NCBI GenBank assembly: GCA_019119335.1
Contig: DWXF01000006.1
Location: forward strand, 43,996 to 107,995
Reading direction: 5' to 3'
Source of the DNA: Candidatus Flavonifractor merdavium
GTDB taxonomy: Bacteria > Bacillota > Clostridia > Oscillospirales > Oscillospiraceae
Length of the DNA stretch: 64,000 nt
Both the position numbers and the translations under genes were made by a program. The first letter of the stretch is position 1; the number at the start of each line of letters is the position of its first letter. The notes beneath the pieces are model-generated. The model was given only the letters and a program-made list of their open reading frames with translations, was not told the DNA's origin and searched no databases. Shown here piece after piece: positions 60,996-64,000 of this stretch.

Positions 60996-62069
60996 GTGTT
61001 ATCAACGCCATATGTGAGAATAGACCAGCACAAGCTGGAGCGCAATATTGCCCGTATGCAGCAATGGGCCCGTGAAAACGGACAAGTTCTGCGGCCCCAT
61101 ATCAAGACCCACAGATCTGTGGAAATTGCGAAAATGCAGCTGGCCGCGGGCGCAGTCGGCATTACCTGTTCCAAGCTCGGAGAGGCGGAGGTGATGAGCG
61201 CCGCCGGGATCCGGGATATCCTTATCGCATATAGCCTGGTGGGAAACGACAAGATGCTTCGTCTCAGGCATCTGATGGAGCGGGCCAGGGTTACGGTCAC
61301 ATGCGACAACCTCACGTCCGCCCAGCAGCTCAACGAGACGGGCCTGGCGCTGGGACGCCCAGTGCCTGTGCTGGTGGAGGTCTTGACCCATATCAAACGG
61401 GGCGGCGTGGCCGAACATAAGCTGGTGGAATTTGCCGCTTACCTCCGTACCCTTCCGGGCATCCAGGTTCAGGGTCTTTTCGCATACAGCGGTCTGAACC
61501 CAAACGCGGACGCCGATCACGGTCTTTGTGCCATGTCCCGGCAGGAAGACGCCCTCCTGCTGCGCTGCAAGCAGGCGCTGGAACAGGCCGGAATCCCTGT
61601 GGCGGTGGTCAGCGGCGGCTCCACCGTTCTGAGCCGGCGGGCAGATGTGATGCATACATTGACGGAATCCAGGGCGGGCAACTATGTGTTCGGCGATATT
61701 CACTACGCCCAGCTTGGGGCGGTAGAGGAAGAAAACTGCGCCCTTTCCGTCCGCGCCACGGTGATCAGCACCCCGGAGGACGGCCTGGCGACGCTGGACT
61801 GCGGCTCAAAAATCCTGTCCTCCGATCATAATGAGACAGGCTTCGGAAAAATCAGGCAATTCCCCGACGCCGTAATCTACAAGCTGAACGAGGAACACGG
61901 ATACGTCCGATATGATCCCCTCCGGTACCGGCTGCATGTGGGGGACGAGGTAGACGTCATCCCCTATCACAGCTGCGTTGTTTCAAATCTCGTAAACCGC
62001 ATGTTTCTCTTTTCCGGCGAAACCTATGTGCGGAGCATAGCCGTTGATGCAAGGGGGATGAGCTATTAA
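60996..62069 (+). CDS. D-threonine aldolase/D-serine dehydratase-like PLP enzyme
   Basis: This 357-residue protein starts at a GTG (60996), eight bases after GGGAGGT. It has the fold-type III PLP Lys37 in RPHIKTHRS and a C-terminal metal pair His325/Cys327 (YHSC), which are hallmarks of D-threonine aldolase and D-serine dehydratase (DSD1). It would act on D-amino acids, cleaving D-beta-hydroxy-amino acids or deaminating D-serine. In a cluster with D-aminoacylase and RidA this fits D-amino-acid breakdown. Confidence 0.85.
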   Translation: MLSTPYVRIDQHKLERNIARMQQWARENGQVLRPHIKTHRSVEIAKMQLAAGAVGITCSKLGEAEVMSAAGIRDILIAYSLVGNDKMLRLRHLMERARVTVTCDNLTSAQQLNETGLALGRPVPVLVEVLTHIKRGGVAEHKLVEFAAYLRTLPGIQVQGLFAYSGLNPNADADHGLCAMSRQEDALLLRCKQALEQAGIPVAVVSGGSTVLSRRADVMHTLTESRAGNYVFGDIHYAQLGAVEEENCALSVRATVISTPEDGLATLDCGSKILSSDHNETGFGKIRQFPDAVIYKLNEEHGYVRYDPLRYRLHVGDEVDVIPYHSCVVSNLVNRMFLFSGETYVRSIAVDARGMSY

Positions 62070-63665
62070 ATGGACCGGCCAATCTGCATTCAAAACGCCA
62101 TGGTCATAGACGGAACCGGCTCTTCCCCTGTTCTCTCCGATATCCTGCTGAAAGACGACCGGATACAAGGCCTGGGTTCCATAGCGCCCACGGCAGATAT
62201 GGAGCTCATCGACGGACGCGGAATGTTTTGCACGCCCGGCTTCATTGACGTACATACGCATTCGGACATTTCTTTTTTATACTGCGGGAACCCATCCGGC
62301 CACATCCTGCAGGGTGTAACCAGCGAAGTAACCGGCAACTGCGGATACTCCCCTTTTCCTCTGCGGGATGATCTCCAGTTTATTCAAAAAAGGCGGAACT
62401 CGCTCTCCCTGATCGACACGCCCCTGGTCGCGTGGAAGTGGCGCACCTGGCCGCAGTACAAGGCTCTGCTGGAACAGCAAGGCGTCAATGAAAATCTGCG
62501 CGTTTTGATTGGTTACGGCAGTATTCGCGCGTTCGTCATGGACTATGATAACCGCAGGCCAACCGCAGAAGAACAGGCCCAGATCGAGGCGATTTTGGAC
62601 GAGGCTCTTCGGGACGGCGTCTGCGGGTTGTCCGTAGGCCTGGGTTACGCCCCCGATTTCTACGCCGATACGGAAGAATTGATCAAAGCCGCCGGCGTTG
62701 TCAGGCGGCACAATGGGATCTTCGCCTTTCATGTCCGGGGAGAGCGGCTCACGCTCTTCCAGGCGATCAAAGAAGTCCTTTCCATTGCCCTGAAAACAGG
62801 CGTTCGCACCGAGATCTCACATCTGAAGTGCGCCGGCAAGGCCAATGTAGGACGCATGCACGAAATTCTGGCTCTCATTGAAGAAGCAAACCGTTCCGGC
62901 GCGGACGTCACGTTTGACGCCTACCCCTATACGGCGGGATGCTCCTACCTGGGCCTGGTGTTTCCCCCCAAATACCACGAAGGCGGGATCGCCCGGCTGC
63001 TGGAGCGATTGCGCGACAGCACGCTCCTCCCCCGGATCCTGCGGGATATGGAATACGGCTATCCCGGCTGGAGCACTTTTATCGGGGAACAAAACGGGGA
63101 AAATCTGTTGATTATCAGCACAAAAAGCGGCAATTCCGTGGGAAAAACCATAGCTGAATCGGCAGAAAGCTGGGGCGTTACGCCGTATGAGGCGGCCGTC
63201 CGGCTGATGCTGGAAAATGACGGGATCGTTGAGATGGTGATGTTCCAGTGTGACCAGCATGATGTAGATCTTGTCGCCGCCCATCCATGGAGCATGTTTG
63301 GCTCCGACAGCATGGTGATGGACCCCGTAAAAGCGCCCCTGAGGGCGCGCCCTCATCCCCGCTATTACGGCGCCTTTGCCCATTTGCTGGCCCATTATGG
63401 GCAGAGCGGGCAGATCCCGATGGAAACCTTGATTCATAAAATGACAGCCATGCCGGCGGAACGTTTCGGCTTTCTTCAGCGCGGAAAGATTCAGCCGGGA
63501 TACTATGCAGACCTGTGCCTGTTCCGGCTGGAGGATATCAAGGCGCCGGCCAGCTATGAAGCGCCCTGTCAGCTGTCTGTGGGTATGCGGCACGTCTTTG
63601 TCAACGGGCAGTTTGTGGTAAGGGACGGACAGGCGCTGGATACAAAACCAGGCCGTATTTTGTAA
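62070..63665 (+). CDS. N-acyl-D-amino-acid deacylase (D-aminoacylase)
   Basis: This 531-residue amidohydrolase starts right after the previous stop. Metal ligands are visible: His62 and His64 in IDVHTHSD, and Cys92 in TGNCG, the Cys ligand of D-aminoacylases. EISHLKCAG supplies another His. It would remove an acyl group from N-acyl-D-amino acids and pass the free D-amino acid to the PLP enzyme. Full length for the family. Confidence 0.85.
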   Translation: MDRPICIQNAMVIDGTGSSPVLSDILLKDDRIQGLGSIAPTADMELIDGRGMFCTPGFIDVHTHSDISFLYCGNPSGHILQGVTSEVTGNCGYSPFPLRDDLQFIQKRRNSLSLIDTPLVAWKWRTWPQYKALLEQQGVNENLRVLIGYGSIRAFVMDYDNRRPTAEEQAQIEAILDEALRDGVCGLSVGLGYAPDFYADTEELIKAAGVVRRHNGIFAFHVRGERLTLFQAIKEVLSIALKTGVRTEISHLKCAGKANVGRMHEILALIEEANRSGADVTFDAYPYTAGCSYLGLVFPPKYHEGGIARLLERLRDSTLLPRILRDMEYGYPGWSTFIGEQNGENLLIISTKSGNSVGKTIAESAESWGVTPYEAAVRLMLENDGIVEMVMFQCDQHDVDLVAAHPWSMFGSDSMVMDPVKAPLRARPHPRYYGAFAHLLAHYGQSGQIPMETLIHKMTAMPAERFGFLQRGKIQPGYYADLCLFRLEDIKAPASYEAPCQLSVGMRHVFVNGQFVVRDGQALDTKPGRIL

Positions 63666-63686
63666 GTCTGCTGACGGAGGTAAGTT

Positions 63687-64000
63687 ATGAAACTGGATTT
63701 TGAGTACGGCCAGGGCCTGATGAGCGCGGAGCTGCCCGACAGCACCGACGTGTTTATCCCCGGGGAGACGGTGGCGGATCCCCCCTGCCTGCCCCAGGAC
63801 TGGGACAGCCTGTACAACGCCACTCTGGAGTCCATCCGAAACCCCATCGGCATGGAGCCCCTGAAGGAACTGGCCGCCCCCGGCAAGACGGTGGTGTTCG
63901 TCATCCCCGACATCGTCAAGGGCGGCAACCAGCCCACCAGCCACCGGAAGGTGGCCATCCGGGCCTGCCTGGACGAGCTGTATGCCGCCGGGGTGGAGAA
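63687..64000 (+). CDS. LarA/DUF2088-family racemase, N-terminal part
   Basis: The gene starts at the ATG at 63687 after ACGGAGG and runs off the right edge after about 105 codons. The visible part (MKLDFEYGQGLMSAELPDST, VVFVIPDIVKGG) resembles nickel-pincer LarA-type racemases and other DUF2088 proteins, but the His and Lys residues needed for a secure call lie further on. In this cluster a hydroxy-acid racemase acting on the PLP-enzyme product is plausible. Confidence 0.65.
   Translation, partial: MKLDFEYGQGLMSAELPDSTDVFIPGETVADPPCLPQDWDSLYNATLESIRNPIGMEPLKELAAPGKTVVFVIPDIVKGGNQPTSHRKVAIRACLDELYAAGVE

Noticed and set aside
1..64000. CRISPR arrays, tRNA and rRNA genes, insertion sequences
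   Set aside because: I looked for regularly spaced repeats, cloverleaf-like sequences, rRNA stretches and transposase motifs and saw none. A dedicated search could still find a tRNA missed by eye.

Overview
The window looks like a chromosomal segment of a GC-rich, Gram-positive anaerobe of the Clostridia, most likely a gut Oscillospiraceae (Flavonifractor/Lawsonibacter-like). The basis is indirect: strong AGGAGG-type ribosome binding sites, SigA-type promoters, lipoprotein signal peptides on all transporter binding proteins, many solute transporters, cobalamin-dependent radical SAM enzymes and no respiratory genes. No rRNA, tRNA, CRISPR, insertion sequence or phage gene was seen. Genus is inference.

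Layout. 1-3.2 kb (minus): a sugar/nucleoside-type ABC importer with a DUF3798 binding protein, permease cut by the window edge. 3.2-4.7 kb: a hairpin-rich non-coding stretch and a lipoprotein. 4.8-9.5 kb (minus): a tight four-gene operon of two GNAT/FemAB-like acyltransferase-like proteins and two B12-type radical SAM proteins. 9.7-11.3 kb: an ECF-type sigma factor with its anti-sigma-like partner. 11.3-17.2 kb: a small cysteine-rich protein, a GntR/FCD regulator and a divergent MFS - crotonase - FAH hydrolase - crotonase set resembling beta-diketone (retro-Claisen) chemistry. 17.2-23.5 kb (minus): a peptide-type ABC importer ending in an orphan 5'-nucleotidase C-terminal domain. 23.8-24.9 kb: two unknown proteins. 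25.0-30.6 kb (minus): a second peptide-type importer. 30.9-33.1 kb (minus): RidA plus the two AcnX subunits. 33.4-39.1 kb (plus): RpiB, split transketolase, a divergent transaldolase-like protein, a DHDPS-family aldolase and a PfkB kinase. 39.2-41.1 kb: a HutC-type regulator and an Asp/Glu-racemase-family protein. 41.1-46.7 kb (minus): a Nik/Dpp-type importer behind a cobalamin riboswitch, then an AraC/GyrI-like regulator. 47.7-55.0 kb (minus): a transglutaminase-like lipoprotein, an ABC exporter with a permease-peptidase fusion, and a two-component system. 55.3-64.0 kb (plus): an aldolase, a tripartite tricarboxylate transporter, an IclR regulator, RidA, a D-threonine-aldolase-like enzyme, a D-aminoacylase and the start of a LarA-like gene.

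How the parts work together. Most of the window is a series of scavenging modules: importer, specific regulator and a short catabolic set. Operator sequences tie distant pieces together. TTGTATACAA occurs at the MFS/crotonase promoter and at the first peptide importer, predicting a GntR regulon. A (C/T)TGTATATACA(A/G) palindrome occurs at three promoters (second peptide importer, RpiB-transketolase operon, racemase), predicting a HutC regulon. A 68-bp promoter element (58 of 68 positions identical) precedes both the cysteine-rich protein and the cobalamin-riboswitch importer. The last cluster reads as uptake and breakdown of D-amino-acid derivatives. The least explained systems are the B12-radical-SAM/acyltransferase operon and the AcnX/RidA/pentose-type regulon.
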